Part shown: one piece after another, positions 6,175 through 6,924 of the stretch
Position numbering within the stretch: the first letter of the stretch is position 1
Layout of the letters: each line of letters opens with the position of its first letter
DNA from: an uncultured Planctomycetales bacterium
GTDB lineage: Bacteria; Planctomycetota; Planctomycetia; Isosphaerales; Isosphaeraceae
Length of the DNA: 6,924 bases
Assembly (NCBI GenBank): GCA_937907525.1
Contig: CALCIB010000348.1
Span: 1 to 6,924 of the forward strand
Reading direction: 5' to 3'
The notes under the pieces: generated by a model
Told to the model about the DNA's origin: nothing
Seen by the model: the letters and a program-made list of their open reading frames with translations, nothing else
Databases searched by the model: none
Made by a program: the position numbers and the translations under genes

Positions 6175-6705
6175 ATGCCCATGCGCCGTCGCACGTTGCT
6201 GCTGTCCGTCCTGGCCGTCTCGGCCCTGGTCCCGCCGACCGCCGCCCGCGCCCAACGGGCGTTCGGGCCCCTCGACGTCGCGGCCTTGCTCCGCATGGAC
6301 GAGGTCCAGTTGCAATCGATTTACCGGGGAGGGACGGTGGCGGGATTGCCGGCGGGACGGACGCGGGGGACGGTCCTGCCCGCGCCCGGCGCCCGCCGCA
6401 ACGCGGCGATGTCGGCCGCGGCCCGGCTGGTCTGGCAGGGGAAGGAAGTGGGCCCCGCCGGAACGACCGCCGTCAACCGCTTCTTCGGCGTCCGAACCGT
6501 CGCGGGCCGGCTCTACCAGGGCGTCAGCTGGCTCGACGGCGGCCCGACGTTGGTGCTGGATTATTCAGGCTCCTCCCGCGTCTACGCGAACAAGCGCGAC
6601 GAGATCCGCCTGATCGCCCCCGGCCTCTACCTCGGCGTCATGCACGACCGCGCCACCAACCCCCCGACCCTGGACACCTACTTCGTCCTTGAGACGACGC
6701 CGTAA
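6175..6705 (+). CDS. Small exported protein of unknown function
   Basis: This 176-residue protein begins MPMRRRTLLLSVLAVSALVP, a typical export signal with a likely cleavage site after ARA (residue 26); RRRTLLL also loosely fits a Tat motif. The mature part of about 150 residues has VWQGKEV (86-92), NRFFGVRTVAG (101-111), QGVSWLDGGPTLVLDYSG (115-132) and RDEIRLIAPGLYLGVM (141-156). The evenly spaced Gly/Trp/Asp pattern and alternating hydrophobic residues suggest a beta-rich domain, perhaps lipocalin-like, but no family is claimed. It has no cysteine and no obvious catalytic motif. ATG at 6175 and at 6181 are both possible starts and neither has a clear Shine-Dalgarno. The frame is open upstream to 5767, but that part is low-complexity and precedes a signal peptide, so it was not included. 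It is transcribed away from the MBOAT operon and need not be functionally linked to it. Confidence 0.8.
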   Translation: MPMRRRTLLLSVLAVSALVPPTAARAQRAFGPLDVAALLRMDEVQLQSIYRGGTVAGLPAGRTRGTVLPAPGARRNAAMSAAARLVWQGKEVGPAGTTAVNRFFGVRTVAGRLYQGVSWLDGGPTLVLDYSGSSRVYANKRDEIRLIAPGLYLGVMHDRATNPPTLDTYFVLETTP

Positions 6706-6806
6706 GATCGCGGGCCCTCAACGCGAGCGCGCGCGGCGGCCAGGCCGAACACCCCCGCGTCCCCGGCTCCGCGTTGAGCGTCGGGAGCGCATATGCGGCG
6801 TCGGTT

Positions 6807-6874
6807 GCTCTGTCGAGAACCTAATCCCGGTCGGAAAGCCAGGTTCTCGACGGAGCGGGAGTCGGTTCATTTTT
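6807..6874 (+). terminator. Long hairpin with T tract downstream of the exported-protein gene
   Basis: Bases 6807-6822 and 6841-6856 form a 16-bp stem with one G-U pair (core GTCGAGAACCT / AGGTTCTCGAC, 11 bp perfect) around an 18-base loop. TTTTT at 6870-6874 follows. The 13-base gap between stem and T tract and the large loop are unusual for an intrinsic terminator, so it may instead be a structured RNA or a binding site. The position, about 100 bases after the stop codon, suits transcript ending. Confidence 0.4.
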
Positions 6875-6909
6875 CCTGACCGTCACGGATTTTGGGGGCC
6901 TGAACGAAT

Positions 6910-6924
6910 CTTCCCCCCTTGCGG
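6910..6924. repeat. Start of another REP-like copy, cut by the window end
   Basis: CTTCCCCCCTTGCGG matches the first 15 bases of the right inner arm at 67-81 at 14 positions. It suggests that the same repeat family lies on the other side of the locus. With only 15 bases visible, this is tentative. Confidence 0.45.

Noticed and set aside
6717..6778. Eight-base inverted repeat CTCAACGC / GCGTTGAG
   Set aside because: The arms are short and 46 bases apart with no T tract, so they are easily explained by chance in GC-rich DNA.
6807..6856. Integron attC site or IS terminal inverted repeats
   Set aside because: There is no attC core (GTTRRRY) arrangement, no integrase or transposase, and the arms enclose only 18 bases.

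Overview
The window is very GC-rich DNA with long open frames on both strands. Gene style and protein features suggest a member of the Planctomycetota, possibly the Isosphaeraceae (Paludisphaera/Singulisphaera-like). This is an inference from composition and protein character; there is no rRNA or other marker gene to confirm it.

Layout. Bases 1-280 are non-coding and hold a palindromic REP-doublet-like repeat (1-120) and a single copy of its left half (190-244). Bases 281-5584 are a compact four-gene operon on the minus strand. In transcription order it encodes an MBOAT membrane O-acyltransferase (5584-4175), a membrane-anchored SGNH/GDSL-like protein (4152-2920), a stand-alone DltA-like amino-acid adenylation enzyme (2904-1279) and an LpxL/HtrB-like lysophospholipid acyltransferase (1282-281). 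The junctions are 22 bp, 15 bp and a 4-bp GTGA overlap, so co-expression is very likely. Bases 5585-6174 are a divergent intergenic region with a good sigma70-type promoter for the operon (perfect TTGACA -35) and several leader hairpins. Bases 6175-6705 on the plus strand encode a small exported protein of unknown function. It is followed by a long hairpin with a T tract (6807-6874) and the first 15 bases of another repeat copy cut by the window end.

How the genes may work together. Adenylation enzyme, MBOAT and SGNH protein are three of the four parts of the Gram-positive dlt system (DltA, DltB, DltD), which moves D-alanine onto cell-surface polymers. No carrier protein (DltC) is encoded here, and an LpxL-like acyltransferase occupies the fourth place. 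The MBOAT has Asn instead of His at the first active-site position and the LpxL-like protein lacks the acidic residue of its HX4D/E motif, so neither is a standard member of its family. The best reading is an uncharacterised Dlt-like system for modifying an envelope lipid or glycan with an amino acid or N-acyl amino acid. Substrate and product cannot be told from sequence.
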